Below are positions 1-9,183 of a stretch of DNA of 64,000 bases, in pieces. A program made the position numbers and the translations under genes. The notes beneath the pieces were generated by a model. The model did not search any database. It worked only from the letters and a program-made list of their open reading frames with translations, and was not told the origin of the DNA. The first letter of the stretch is position 1; every line of letters starts with the position of its first letter. Source of the stretch: Haloferula helveola. GTDB lineage: Bacteria; Verrucomicrobiota; Verrucomicrobiia; Verrucomicrobiales; Akkermansiaceae. The stretch lies in the NCBI RefSeq assembly GCF_037076345.1, contig NZ_AP024702.1, positions 4,836,001 through 4,900,000 on the forward strand. The letters run 5' to 3'.

Positions 1-390
1 CTCACCCGCGACACGGTGGAAGAGAAGATCCGGATCCTGCAGCACCAGAAGACCCAGCTCGTCACCAACGTGCTCGGCGACGAAGGCTTCGCTTCCAACC
101 TCGGTCTCGAAGACCTCCAGTTCATCCTCAACCACGGTGGCGAGGACGACGACGAGTTCTTCGGTCAGGCCAAGAAGGGCGGACGCAAGGCGCCGAAACG
201 CAGTGCCGAGGAGGTTATCGCGGCAGAAAAGGCTGCCGAGAAGGCGGAGGCCGCCGAAGCCAAGAAGCTGCCGAAGAAACTTCCGAAGAAGCTGCCCAAG
301 AAGATCGCAAAGGAGGAGCCCGCCGCCAAGAAGGCTGCGAAGAAGGCTGCCAAGAAAGTGGCCAAGAAAGCCGCGAAGTCTCGGAAGTAG
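1..390 (+). CDS. SNF2/DEAD-box family helicase, C-terminal end (partial)
   Basis: The reading frame is open from the first base, so only the last 129 codons are present. The first part (TVEEKI near residue 5, then a NVLGDEGF-like stretch) matches the end of the RecA-like helicase C domain of bacterial SNF2/Rad54 ATPases, where the TVEEKI motif is typical. The last ~70 residues are almost only Lys, Ala, Glu and Pro (repeats such as KKLPKK and KKAAKK), a basic tail likely to be disordered and to bind nucleic acid. The helicase motifs lie upstream of the window, so the family call rests on the short end alone. No terminator is visible directly after the stop. Confidence 0.7.
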   Translation, partial: LTRDTVEEKIRILQHQKTQLVTNVLGDEGFASNLGLEDLQFILNHGGEDDDEFFGQAKKGGRKAPKRSAEEVIAAEKAAEKAEAAEAKKLPKKLPKKLPKKIAKEEPAAKKAAKKAAKKVAKKAAKSRK

Positions 391-455
391 TTGAAATGGC
401 GCTAGTTCCCCGGTTGCAGGCCGATGATTGATCCCGCCTGCAATTGGGGTATTCT

Positions 456-689
456 ATGCTCGTGAAAAAGCCGCTCGCCTTCTTCTTTGCCGCCCTGTCC
501 GGGTTTTACCTGCTGACCTTGGGGATCGCTCCGGACCCGCTGCCGTTCCTCGACGAGGCCACGGCGCTTCTCATTCTAGCGAAGTCCTTGGGCGTGCTGG
601 GGGTCGATCTGGGACGCTTTCTCCCGTTTTTCGGAAAAAAGATGCCGAAAGAGCAGGGAAAAAAGGAAGGTCCGGTCGTGGATATCTGA
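456..689 (+). CDS. Small membrane protein, DUF1232-like
   Basis: A 77-residue protein. Residues 5-24 form a hydrophobic segment, followed by a PDPLPFLDEA-like motif and a second hydrophobic helix (about 35-55). The pattern PDxxPFxDE followed by a helix and a LGVDLGRFL stretch resembles the short DUF1232/YkvA-type membrane proteins, whose function is unknown. The ATG at 456 is preferred to an in-frame TTG four codons upstream. It stands alone between the helicase end and the cytochrome gene. The family match is by recall only. Confidence 0.55.
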   Translation: MLVKKPLAFFFAALSGFYLLTLGIAPDPLPFLDEATALLILAKSLGVLGVDLGRFLPFFGKKMPKEQGKKEGPVVDI

Positions 690-738
690 CCGAATGCTAC
701 GAAATATTGGATTTTCCGTAGCGTAGTTTCCCGCGCTG

Positions 739-2382
739 ATGTCTGAAGAATCCGTATCCGAGTCTCCTGAGAAGGCCGCCGCCCCCGTTGAAGAACCGCC
801 GAAGGGCGGATCCAAGGCCGGCGCCGTTTTCTTTACCATTGTCGGCCTTGCCACCATTGCCGGGCTGATCGCGATGCCGTTGATCGCCGGTGAACCGGCG
901 GAGGGCGCCCTTTCCCAGTGGCAGAGGTTCCTCGGGCGGTTCCATCCGCTCGTCCTGCACCTGCCGATCGGCATGCTGGTGCTGGTCCTCGCTCTCGAGT
1001 TCGGGAAGCTGTTCCGTAAGGACAAGGGAGCCTCGACCATCGTGCCGGCGTTCTTCACCGCCGCTTCCTCGGTGGTGGCCGTGATCTTCGGTTTCCTTCT
1101 TTGGCAGAGCAACCCGGGCGACTACCCGGAGGAACTCGTCAATGACCACCTGTGGTGGGGCACCGGCTTCGCCGCGATGATGGTGGCCGCCTTCGTGATC
1201 AAGGGCTGGGTGGATGTCGCCGGCGGTGCCGGTAACTGGCTTTACTTCGTGACGCTGCTGGGCAGCGGAGTGGTGATGGGTGTGGCCAGCCACGACGGTG
1301 GCTCGATCACCCATGGCAAGTCTTACCTGACCGACGAGGCCCCGAACGAGGTCCGCGAGCTCTACAACAAAGTGGTTCCGGAAGAGGAGCAGTTGGAGAT
1401 GCTGCCGGAAGAGGGTGGTGAGGGTGCCGGCGGTGGAGCGGTCGATCCGGGCATCCCGGTCGAGGAGCAGATCGTCTACACGCACCTCGTCCAGCCGATC
1501 TTCGATCAGAAGTGCGTGTCCTGTCACGGCGCCGAGAAGCAGAAGGGCAAGTTCCGCATGGACACCTACGAGCTGCTCGTGAAGGGCGGCAAGGAAGGTG
1601 AGGGGATCGAGCCGGGCAATGCCGAGGACAGCAGTATCATGTTCCGCGTCCACCTGCCGGAGGACGATGACGAGCACATGCCGCCGGAAGGCAAGAAGCA
1701 GCTCGAGGCTCACGAGATCGAGATCATCGAGTGGTGGATCGACTCCGGCGCTTCGCCCGACGTGAAGGTGGTCGATGCCGAGATGCCGGAGCCGATCAAG
1801 CTGGCCACCGAGAAGCTGGTTCCGCCGGAAGTTCTTGCCGCCCAGGCGAAGGCCGCCGAGGCCGCTGCCGCTGCTGAGGCCGCCGAACGCGCGAAGCTCG
1901 CGGAGGTCGTCGAGAAGGTCCGTGAGGAATTCCCTTCGGCACTGAACTTCGAGTCGCAGGAATCCAGCGACCTGACCTTCACCGCGGTCAGCATGCGCAA
2001 GAACTTCACCGACGAGCACCTCGCCAAACTGCAGCCGGTCGTCGGCTCGCTGGTGTCGCTCGACCTTTCGGGAACCACCGTCACCGACGAAGGCCTGAGG
2101 TCGCTCGCCGGTGCCGAGAAGCTGCGGATGCTCCGGCTTTCCGAGACCGGTGTGACCGATGCGGGCCTCGATGCGGTCGCCGGTATGGTCGAGCTCGAGT
2201 CATTGAATCTCTACGGCACGGCGGTCACCAAGGACGGCGTGATGAAGATTTCCGAGTTGCCGAAGCTCCGGAAGCTCTACCTCTGGCAGACCCAAGTGGA
2301 CGCAGCCGGTGCGGACGAGATCCGCAAGAAGATGCCCGAGTGCGAGATCGTGCTCGGAATCGAGATCGGCGGCGGCGAGTAA
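739..2382 (+). CDS. DUF2231 membrane / planctomycete-type cytochrome c / leucine-rich repeat fusion protein
   Basis: A 547-residue membrane protein with three parts. Residues 28-50 are a first membrane helix. Residues 65-200 hold a DUF2231-like set of helices containing the FHPLVLHLPIGML motif. Residues ~245-340 form a c-type haem domain with C259-V-S-C262-H263, of the sort found in planctomycete surface cytochromes, with a late HMPPEGK stretch that may supply the distal Met. An Ala/Glu-rich coiled linker (350-395) follows, then leucine-rich repeats to the end (LxxLxLSGTxVTDxGL pattern). Such proteins occur in Planctomycetota and Verrucomicrobiota beside catabolic or respiratory genes; the electron partner is unknown. 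A hairpin terminator follows. Confidence 0.8.
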   Translation: MSEESVSESPEKAAAPVEEPPKGGSKAGAVFFTIVGLATIAGLIAMPLIAGEPAEGALSQWQRFLGRFHPLVLHLPIGMLVLVLALEFGKLFRKDKGASTIVPAFFTAASSVVAVIFGFLLWQSNPGDYPEELVNDHLWWGTGFAAMMVAAFVIKGWVDVAGGAGNWLYFVTLLGSGVVMGVASHDGGSITHGKSYLTDEAPNEVRELYNKVVPEEEQLEMLPEEGGEGAGGGAVDPGIPVEEQIVYTHLVQPIFDQKCVSCHGAEKQKGKFRMDTYELLVKGGKEGEGIEPGNAEDSSIMFRVHLPEDDDEHMPPEGKKQLEAHEIEIIEWWIDSGASPDVKVVDAEMPEPIKLATEKLVPPEVLAAQAKAAEAAAAAEAAERAKLAEVVEKVREEFPSALNFESQESSDLTFTAVSMRKNFTDEHLAKLQPVVGSLVSLDLSGTTVTDEGLRSLAGAEKLRMLRLSETGVTDAGLDAVAGMVELESLNLYGTAVTKDGVMKISELPKLRKLYLWQTQVDAAGADEIRKKMPECEIVLGIEIGGGE

Positions 2383-2401
2383 GCTTCCGGGATTCCTTTC
2401 A

Positions 2402-2434
2402 CGGCGACCCCCTGACCGGGGTCGCCGTTTTCGT
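2402..2434 (+). terminator. Rho-independent terminator after the cytochrome gene
   Basis: A perfect 10-bp stem (2402-2411 with 2418-2427) and a 6-base loop are followed by TTTTCGTT. It lies 20 bases after the stop at 2382. It separates this gene from prfC and supports the prfC start at 2491 rather than an upstream one. Confidence 0.8.
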
Positions 2435-2490
2435 TGTCGGTGAGATCGCCCTTGATGGCGCGGCGGGCTGCGCCTACGCCATCGGGCCGC

Positions 2491-4119
2491 ATGTCGAGTG
2501 TCTCCAGTGCCGAACTCAAACGGGAAGTGTCCCGCCGCCGGTCGTTTGCGATCATTTCCCACCCGGACGCCGGCAAGACCACGCTGACCGAGAAGTTCCT
2601 GCTCTACGGGGGCGCCCTGAATCTGGCGGGCAGCGTGACGGCCCGGAAGAACCAGAGGGCCACGACCTCGGACTGGATGGAGCTTGAGAAACAGCGGGGG
2701 ATCTCGGTGAGCTCGACCGTGCTGCAGTTCGACTACAAGGACTGCGTCGTCAACATCCTCGACACCCCGGGGCACAAGGATTTCTCCGAAGACACCTATC
2801 GCGTGCTCACGGCCGTCGATGCCGCCGTGATGGTTGTGGATGCCGGTAAGGGCATTGAGAGCCAGACCCGCAAGCTGTTCGAAGTCTGCCGCCGTCGCGG
2901 TGTGCCGATCTTCACCTTCATGAACAAGCTCGACCGTCCGGCACGGCCGCCGCTCGAGTTGCTGGATGATCTGGAAAGCGTGCTTGGAATCGACGCCTTC
3001 CCACTCAACTGGCCGCTCGGCGACGGGCCGCGTTTCAAGGGAGTCTATGACCGGGAAAAGGGACAGGTGCACCTTTTCGAAAGGACGCCGGGCGGTGCCT
3101 TCCGGGCGCCTGTCGCGGTCAGCGATATCAGCGAACCGGCGGTCAGAGAGAAGCTCGACCCGGATGTCTACGACCAGGTGTGCGAGGAACTCGAACTGCT
3201 TGAGGGCGCCGGTGCGGACTTCGATCTTGGTGCGGTATCGGCCGGCGAATTGACGCCGGTGTTCTTCGGAAGTGCGGCGAACAACTTCGGCGTCCAGATG
3301 TTGCTCGACCGATTCATCGAGTTGGCGCCGCCACCGGCCCCGCGCCGGAGCGGTGAGGCTTCGGTTGAGCCGACTTCACCCGACTTCTCCGCTTTCGTGT
3401 TCAAGATCCAGGCGAACATGAACCCGAAGCATCGCGACCGGGTGAGCTTCATCCGGATTGTCAGCGGCAAGTTCGAGCGCGACATGAACGTGATCCACAC
3501 GCGCACCGGCGAAAAGGTTCGCCTGTCGAACTCGATGCGTTTGTTCGCGCAGGATCGCGAGACGGTCGATGACGCCTACGCCGGTGATGTGGCGGGATTG
3601 GTTGGCAATCACGACTTCCTGATCGGCGACACGCTGTCTTCCTCGAAGGAACTCGTCTTCGATGAGATCCCGCGCTTCCCGCCGGAGTGCTTCGCCTATC
3701 TGCACAACGCCAGCACGGCGAAGTTCAAGCGCTTCCGGGCCGGCCTTGCGCAGATGCTCAAGGAAGGGGTGGTCACCGAGTTCCGGCCGCTGGATACCAC
3801 CGGCGCCTACGTGCCGCTGCTGGGTGCCGTCGGGCCTCTCCAGTTCGAGGTGCTGCAGCACCGGTTGCAGGGCGAGTACGATGCCGAGACGCGCTTGGAG
3901 CATGCATCGTGGGGGTTTGCCCGATGGATGCGAAAGAAGGAGGGGGAGACCCGCCCCGAGGATCTTCCCGAGTTGTCGATGGACGTGAAGCTGGTGCGCG
4001 ACATCCACGGTCACCTCGTTGCGTTGATCCCGAGCGAGTGGACGCTCGGGACCTTTACCGAGAAGAACCCGGACTGGATTGTCAGCGACGTGCCGTTCCC
4101 GCCGCCGGTCGAGGATTAG
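2491..4119 (+). CDS. prfC: Peptide chain release factor 3 (RF3)
   Basis: A 542-residue translation GTPase that recycles RF1/RF2 from the ribosome after termination. The G1 P-loop SHPDAGKT is at residues 23-30, followed by the RF3-type switch region with GSVTARKNQ and an SDWM motif, then DTPGHKDF (G3) and NKLDRP (G4). Domain II and the RF3 C-terminal domain follow (FAYLHNASTAKFKRF, VGPLQFEVLQHRL). Length is close to the usual ~530 residues. The ATG at 2491 places the P-loop at the expected distance; upstream in-frame codons run back into the terminator. A repeat-rich spacer follows. Confidence 0.95.
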   Translation: MSSVSSAELKREVSRRRSFAIISHPDAGKTTLTEKFLLYGGALNLAGSVTARKNQRATTSDWMELEKQRGISVSSTVLQFDYKDCVVNILDTPGHKDFSEDTYRVLTAVDAAVMVVDAGKGIESQTRKLFEVCRRRGVPIFTFMNKLDRPARPPLELLDDLESVLGIDAFPLNWPLGDGPRFKGVYDREKGQVHLFERTPGGAFRAPVAVSDISEPAVREKLDPDVYDQVCEELELLEGAGADFDLGAVSAGELTPVFFGSAANNFGVQMLLDRFIELAPPPAPRRSGEASVEPTSPDFSAFVFKIQANMNPKHRDRVSFIRIVSGKFERDMNVIHTRTGEKVRLSNSMRLFAQDRETVDDAYAGDVAGLVGNHDFLIGDTLSSSKELVFDEIPRFPPECFAYLHNASTAKFKRFRAGLAQMLKEGVVTEFRPLDTTGAYVPLLGAVGPLQFEVLQHRLQGEYDAETRLEHASWGFARWMRKKEGETRPEDLPELSMDVKLVRDIHGHLVALIPSEWTLGTFTEKNPDWIVSDVPFPPPVED

Positions 4120-4120
4120 G

Positions 4121-4235
4121 TGGAGTGGCGCTTTCCAAGCGCCATGAGTGGGCGCGGCGGTCTCCAGACCGCGTTATCAAACGGGCGGCTGAAAGCCGCC
4201 GTCCCATGATATGGCGCATGGAATGCGCCACTCCC
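4121..4235. repeat. Cluster of three short palindromic repeats
   Basis: The spacer between the convergent prfC and psd genes holds three consecutive small inverted repeats: TGGCGCTTTCCAAGCGCCA near 4124, GCGGTCTCCAGACCGC near 4156, and GGCGGCTGAAAGCCGCC near 4185 followed by TGGCGCATGGAATGCGCCA near 4213. Each has a stem of 6-8 bp and a short loop. They look like REP-type elements and might also terminate the two converging transcripts. Confidence 0.7.
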
Positions 4236-5123
4236 TCAGGCCACCGTCATCGGTGAGCCCATGCGGGCGTACAGCTCGCGGCGGTTTCCGCTGTGCTCGA
4301 GCAGATCGACCGACAACTGGACCGCTCCGCGTTCGAAAAGGGTGATGGTGGAGGATCCGCCGAAGGCGAAGTAGCCCTTCTCATCTCCTTTCCGGACCGG
4401 CTGCCCCGGCGTGAAAGTCTGCTGGATCGAGCCCACGCAGGTGGCGCCGATTTCAAGCATCAGCACGAGCCCGAGATCATCGGTCTCGATCTTGGTCAGG
4501 CAGCGTTTGTTTTCCCAGAGGAAGGAGAGCTTCCGACGCAAGGCGATGGGTGACACGGAGAACAACGGGCCGTTGATCAGAGTGGTCTCCTGCGGCGTGC
4601 CCGAGCACGGAAAGTGGAAGCGGTGGTAGTCGACCGGGCAGAGGCGCGAAAGAACCAGCGAGCCGTGTTGGAAGCGGCTGGCGAGGTCATCGTCACCGAG
4701 CAGCTTGCCGAGGTCGAACCGTTGTCCTTTGACGAACACCGCATTGATCCGGGAAGCCTCGGCAAAGCCGAAATGGCGTCCGTCGGCCGGGAAAACCGCT
4801 GGGGCAACGGTGTCGATCGGCCGCGCCTCCGGCTTGAGCTTGCGGTAAAAGAAGGCGTTGAAGTGGGGGAACGACTCGGGCGGGTCGGCGAATTCCGAGG
4901 GGTCGAGGCCGTAGGTCTCGATGAATGGCCCGATCTTGGAGCGGGTCGCCGGATCATCCATCCGGCGTCCGTACCACTTCGAGAAGGCGGCGCGTTTGAC
5001 GAAGGCGTGGAGGGGCAGCGCTCCCAGCGGATTGGCGTAGGTGAAGCGCAGGAAGCCCTCGCCGTAGACCTTTTCGTATTCGAGGCGGTTGCGGTGGCGG
5101 TTGAAGAACTCGATGGTTTCCAC
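4236..5123 (-). CDS. psd: Phosphatidylserine decarboxylase
   Basis: A 295-residue enzyme that makes phosphatidylethanolamine from phosphatidylserine. It begins with the NRHRNRLEYEKVYGEGFLRFTY segment typical of the clostridial/chlamydial type, then FNAFFYRKLKPEARPID (89-104), the conserved CPVDYHRFHFP motif (162-172) and the self-cleavage site FGGSST near 254-259, which gives the pyruvoyl group. The open frame extends to 5444 but lies over the divergent lipoprotein gene. The GTG at 5123 is the first start codon giving the normal family N-terminus. No clear ribosome site is seen before it. Start confidence is moderate; function is strong. Confidence 0.9.
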   Translation of the reverse strand: METIEFFNRHRNRLEYEKVYGEGFLRFTYANPLGALPLHAFVKRAAFSKWYGRRMDDPATRSKIGPFIETYGLDPSEFADPPESFPHFNAFFYRKLKPEARPIDTVAPAVFPADGRHFGFAEASRINAVFVKGQRFDLGKLLGDDDLASRFQHGSLVLSRLCPVDYHRFHFPCSGTPQETTLINGPLFSVSPIALRRKLSFLWENKRCLTKIETDDLGLVLMLEIGATCVGSIQQTFTPGQPVRKGDEKGYFAFGGSSTITLFERGAVQLSVDLLEHSGNRRELYARMGSPMTVA

Positions 5124-5184
5124 AGACAGGGAGAGAACTCGGTAGGACTTGCGCGGAATGGGGAGCGGGGGTATCGGGCGGTTG

Positions 5185-5796
5185 ATGAGACGAACCGCAA
5201 TGTTGCTGGGCTTTTCGCTGATACTCGGTGCCTGTGGCAAGCGCGAGGAGGTCACAGCGACCGAAACGCGCCCGACGACGATGCGCGATGAAAATCTGCA
5301 GCTCGACGCAACCAGTGACGAACGCTTCAAGGAAGGACGTCCGGCACCCGCCACGAGTGTGGAGACGCCTCCGTCCCCGGTCGTCGCCGAAACCGTGCCC
5401 GAAGGATGGAAAGCCGCTCCGGGGAGCTCGTTCCGTTTGCTCAACTACACTTTCGGCACGAAGGGCGAGGCCTACGTCTCGCTGAGCCGCGGTGGAGTGC
5501 TGGAAAACGTCAACCGCTGGCTTGGCCAATTCGGTGCGGAGAAGCTCGATGCCGCCGGTCTCGAGAAGCTGAAACCGATCGAAGTCGCCGGATTCAAGGG
5601 CGTCTGGGTCTCGGTGGACGGTGACTTCGGAGGGGGCATGGGCAAGGCCGCGGAGTCGGATTGGTCGCTGCGGGGAGTGGTGGCTGCCGGACCCCAGGGG
5701 ATTCTTACGGTGAAGATGCTCGGCCCGACCGTCGAGGTGACCTCGGAAGATGAGGCGCTGAAGGCCTTCGTGGCGGGTTTGGAGACTGCAAAGTGA
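5185..5796 (+). CDS. Predicted lipoprotein, function unknown
   Basis: About 203 residues. The start MRRTAMLLGFSLILGAC gives a lipoprotein signal with lipobox ILGAC, so the mature protein would be anchored by Cys17. A low-complexity stretch with a PAPATS segment is followed by a compact domain (GWKAAPGSSFRLLNYTF ... GGGMGKAAESDWSLRGVV). No family was recognised. It lies 52 bases upstream of the ResB-like gene on the same strand, so a link with cytochrome c assembly or the envelope is possible but not shown. ATG 5200 is an alternative start. Confidence 0.65.
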   Translation: MRRTAMLLGFSLILGACGKREEVTATETRPTTMRDENLQLDATSDERFKEGRPAPATSVETPPSPVVAETVPEGWKAAPGSSFRLLNYTFGTKGEAYVSLSRGGVLENVNRWLGQFGAEKLDAAGLEKLKPIEVAGFKGVWVSVDGDFGGGMGKAAESDWSLRGVVAAGPQGILTVKMLGPTVEVTSEDEALKAFVAGLETAK

Positions 5797-5848
5797 ACGA
5801 CATCCGGCCCTTGCCACGTAGGGCATGGGCGCCTGCCGCACCGGCAAA

Positions 5849-7075
5849 ATGAGCAAATCCAAGACACCTTCCCAACTGATCTGGAAGTTCCTTTCCGGGA
5901 TGGGACTCGCGACTTTCCTGCTGGTCCTGCTCGGGATCCAGACTTGGCTCGCGACCCTCGAAATGGTGGATGCCGGCCTGCTGGCGACGCTCCAGAAATA
6001 CTTCCACTGGACGTCGTGGTATGTGCTGGCGCAGGTGCCGGTGCCCTACTTTGACCGTCACCTCGTGGTTCCTATGCCGGGTGGCTACTGGGTCTGTGCA
6101 TTCCTGCTGCTGAACATGACGCTGGGCGGGATCATCCGGATCCGCAAAAGCTGGAAAACCGCGGGTGTGGTGGTCGCCCACTTCGGCATCATCTTCATGG
6201 TTGCCGCCGGTGGTGTGGCCCAGCTTTTCGAAGAACGCGGTGTGATGTTCCTCTTTGAAGGGGAAAAGTCGGACTATGCGGTATCGCTGACCGACCCGAC
6301 GATCGAGGTACTCGAGATCAAGGAAGGCAAGGTCGTGGGAGAGGTGCACGTCGCTGGCGAACCCGAACTCCGTGGCTTGGGCCGGGGCGACTCGCGAACC
6401 GTCCGCTTCGCCGGATTGCCCATCGATCTCGAACTGACCGGTTGGATGCGGAATGCAAGCGTGGTCGAGGCCGGACCCGATGCCGGCAATGCGGCCATCG
6501 ACGGGTGGACGCTTCGGGAACTGCCGGTCCGCCCTGAGGGCGAGCTCAATGCCCCCGCCTGCTATGCGCGCGTTGTTTACGGGGACGGCTCCAAAGGTTC
6601 GCCCTTCATCCTCGCGGTTCCGCAACCCACCAGCGGTCTTGAAGCATTTGCTCCGGTCACGGTGGAGGCCGACGGACGGAAGTTCGCCGTGCGGATGGTG
6701 AAGCAGACGATTCCGGTGCCGTATGTGGTCCAGCTCGACGACGCGATCCCGGTCTACTTCCCGAACTCGACTCGACCGAAGTCGTTCCGCAGCAAGATCC
6801 GCCGCATCGACGAGGAGGAGGTGCCGGTCGAGATCTTCATGAACGAGCCGATGCGGCGCGGCGGCTACACGTTTTTCCAACGGACGATGAGCAGCGGACC
6901 GCAGCAGACGGGCGGCCCCGAGTTCTCCGGATTCGAAGTCGTGTCCAATCCCGCCGACCAGTGGCCGAAGTGGAGCCTGTGGGTCGTTGCAACGGGAATG
7001 GGCGTCCATTTCCTGATGAAGCTCTTCCAGTTCATTCTCGGCTCGACCAAACCGCGAACCCCTTCGACCCCATGA
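5849..7075 (+). CDS. ResB-like cytochrome c biogenesis protein
   Basis: A 408-residue membrane protein of the ResB/Ccs1 family, the partner of CcsA in system II haem attachment to apocytochrome c. Hydrophobic helices lie at ~15-35, 85-105 and 110-135, then a large periplasmic domain, then a last helix near 380-400 after PKWSLWVV. The ATG at 5849 is favoured over 5825 because it gives a short basic leader (MSKSKTPSQLIWKFLSGMGLATFLL). It overlaps the next gene by four bases (ATGA), so the pair is probably translated together. The haem-handling proteins fit the cytochrome c gene at 739. Confidence 0.85.
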   Translation: MSKSKTPSQLIWKFLSGMGLATFLLVLLGIQTWLATLEMVDAGLLATLQKYFHWTSWYVLAQVPVPYFDRHLVVPMPGGYWVCAFLLLNMTLGGIIRIRKSWKTAGVVVAHFGIIFMVAAGGVAQLFEERGVMFLFEGEKSDYAVSLTDPTIEVLEIKEGKVVGEVHVAGEPELRGLGRGDSRTVRFAGLPIDLELTGWMRNASVVEAGPDAGNAAIDGWTLRELPVRPEGELNAPACYARVVYGDGSKGSPFILAVPQPTSGLEAFAPVTVEADGRKFAVRMVKQTIPVPYVVQLDDAIPVYFPNSTRPKSFRSKIRRIDEEEVPVEIFMNEPMRRGGYTFFQRTMSSGPQQTGGPEFSGFEVVSNPADQWPKWSLWVVATGMGVHFLMKLFQFILGSTKPRTPSTP

Positions 7076-9096
7076 ACCAAGTAGCGCGCTGGATTCTCTT
7101 CTCACTCGGCATCCTCCTTTTCGTGGGAGTGCTGGCGGTTGTCGCCCGCGACGCGTCGCCGCCCGATGATGTTCGCGTGGTGGAAGGCTACGAGCCGTGG
7201 GATGCGGAGACCTTGGAAATGGCCGAGTCGATTCCGGTCCAGGATGGCGGCCGCATCAAGCCGCTGACCACCTATGCGGGGTTCACCATGCTCAGGCTCT
7301 ACGGTGCCCGCTCGATGGAGGTAAAGTCCACCGAGGACGGCGATCCGGTGAAGCTCAAGCCGATCGCGTGGATGATGGATCTCCTGTTCCGTCCCGAGTT
7401 CGCCGAGCAGCAGCCCTCGTTCCGGATCGAAGACTCGGCGGTCGTCGGGGCGATCGGACTGGAAACGCGCGAGAAGCGCGACCGCTACAGTTACGAGGAG
7501 CTCAAGCCCGGCCGTGAACGTCTCTACGAGTTGGCCCGCAGTTACAGCCAGCTGGAGAAAAAGCAGCGTTCGCCGCTCGAAACCCAGGTCCTCGCGTTGG
7601 CAGAGAATTTCCAGAGCTACGAGCAACTGATCGGCGTCTTCGGAATGGCCCGGAACGGACTGGCGATGATGACGGTCGACGGCCTTCCGGAGAACGAAGA
7701 CACCGCGAGGCGCGCCAACGTCAGTGCCGTGATGGCCACCGCACCGGTGATCCGTCAGGTGCTGCAGGAGAGTCAGAATTCCGGACAGCCGATTCCACCG
7801 CACGTCCAGAGACTGCTTGAGCAACTGCTCGACGGCGCCAACGCCTCGAAGTTCGGTTTGTTCCTGTTTCCTCCGAAGGCGAAGGACGACGGCCATTGGT
7901 TGAGTCCGGGCGAGCGGGTGATGAATGTGATGTCGATGCAGACCCGTGATGTTGAAGGTTCGGTCAAGGACATGGAGATGCTCGAGACCGCCGTCAGGTC
8001 GGTAACCGAGAGTCAGTCCGAGTTCCGCAAGCACCTTGGCGAGTTGAAGGCGGACATCGTCGCGCGCGCCGAGTCACGCGGAGAGTACCGCAGCATCGAG
8101 CTCGAGGCCGACTACTACCGGAAGAACTGGTTCCTCTACGCGATGATCTGGTTCCTGCTGGGAACGGTCTTCGCGATCGCGATGTGGATGGTCCGCGGCA
8201 AGGCGCAGGACGCGCTCGGCTACTTCGTTTGGGCGACCACCCTCGCCGGTTGGGCCTATGTGGTCATTCCGATCGTCAAGCGATGCATCATCATGCAACG
8301 GCCACCGGTCGGGAACCTCTACGACACGATCATCTTCATCACCGCAGCCGCCGTGTTCTTTGGCGCGCTCGTCGAGTTGCTGACGAGGCGCAAGTTCGCT
8401 CTCGGCATGCTGCCGATCGTTGGAATCGTCCTGATCGTTCTCGCCCGATTGTTCGAGGTCGGGGATGGAAAGGACCACATGGATCCGCTGATCGCGGTGC
8501 TGCGTTCGAACTACTGGCTCACCACCCACGTCATCACCATCACGCTCGGCTATGCCGGCGGCCTGGTGGCGGCGGCGCTCGGAATGATCTATGTGTTGCT
8601 CCGCGGCCTTCGCCTCGATGGCGGCGACAAGAGCCTGCGACGCTCCCTGACGCGTGCCGTTTACGGGATGGTGTGCCTCACGCTTTTCCTTTCGCTTGTG
8701 GGCACCGTTCTCGGTGGTATCTGGGCGAACGACTCGTGGGGCCGCTTCTGGGGCTGGGATCCCAAGGAGAACGGAGCGCTGATGATCGTGCTCGCGACCT
8801 TGGCCATCCTCCATGCCCGTGTCGGGGGCTTCCTCAAGGAGTGGGGATTGCACCTGGCGTCGATCTTCCTCGCCGCGGTCGTGACCTTCTCGTGGTGGCA
8901 CGTGAACATGCTCGATACCGGCCTGCATAACTACGGCTTCACCGAAGGTGGCGGCTACATCACGCTACTCTACGGAGTCGTTGCCCTGTTTATCCTCTTC
9001 GGCGCGGTCGCGTGGATCATCGAAGTGGTGCAGGCCTCGGCCCGACGCGCAGAACAACAAGGCGCCGCAGGCCGACCGGTGAAGACCGGCTCCTGA
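7072..9096 (+). CDS. ccsA: CcsA-type cytochrome c biogenesis protein
   Basis: A 674-residue system II haem-export/attachment protein. After an N-terminal helix (5-25) there is a long extracytoplasmic domain (to ~345), then a CcsA membrane domain. It carries the WGRFWGWDPKE tryptophan-rich motif near residue 556, and histidines in HVITITLGYAGG and WWHVNML that could be haem ligands. The long N-terminal domain before CcsA is the arrangement seen in several Bacteroidota, Planctomycetota and Verrucomicrobiota. The ATG overlaps the ResB stop. A repeat element follows the gene. Confidence 0.9.
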   Translation: MNQVARWILFSLGILLFVGVLAVVARDASPPDDVRVVEGYEPWDAETLEMAESIPVQDGGRIKPLTTYAGFTMLRLYGARSMEVKSTEDGDPVKLKPIAWMMDLLFRPEFAEQQPSFRIEDSAVVGAIGLETREKRDRYSYEELKPGRERLYELARSYSQLEKKQRSPLETQVLALAENFQSYEQLIGVFGMARNGLAMMTVDGLPENEDTARRANVSAVMATAPVIRQVLQESQNSGQPIPPHVQRLLEQLLDGANASKFGLFLFPPKAKDDGHWLSPGERVMNVMSMQTRDVEGSVKDMEMLETAVRSVTESQSEFRKHLGELKADIVARAESRGEYRSIELEADYYRKNWFLYAMIWFLLGTVFAIAMWMVRGKAQDALGYFVWATTLAGWAYVVIPIVKRCIIMQRPPVGNLYDTIIFITAAAVFFGALVELLTRRKFALGMLPIVGIVLIVLARLFEVGDGKDHMDPLIAVLRSNYWLTTHVITITLGYAGGLVAAALGMIYVLLRGLRLDGGDKSLRRSLTRAVYGMVCLTLFLSLVGTVLGGIWANDSWGRFWGWDPKENGALMIVLATLAILHARVGGFLKEWGLHLASIFLAAVVTFSWWHVNMLDTGLHNYGFTEGGGYITLLYGVVALFILFGAVAWIIEVVQASARRAEQQGAAGRPVKTGS

Positions 9097-9183
9097 GCCA
9101 CACGCCTGGGCTGTTCGAACAGGTCGAGACGGGTAGCCGATGCTTTCGGCGCCACGGCATGCCCTATGTTGCGGGCTCCAGTC

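Noticed and set aside
697-2019. Long minus-strand frame opposite the cytochrome/LRR gene
   Set aside because: Typical antisense shadow in GC-rich sequence; the plus-strand frame has clear CxxCH and LRR motifs.
4121-4235. Spacer hairpins as a riboswitch
   Set aside because: Three separate simple palindromes between convergent genes; no conserved aptamer-like core.
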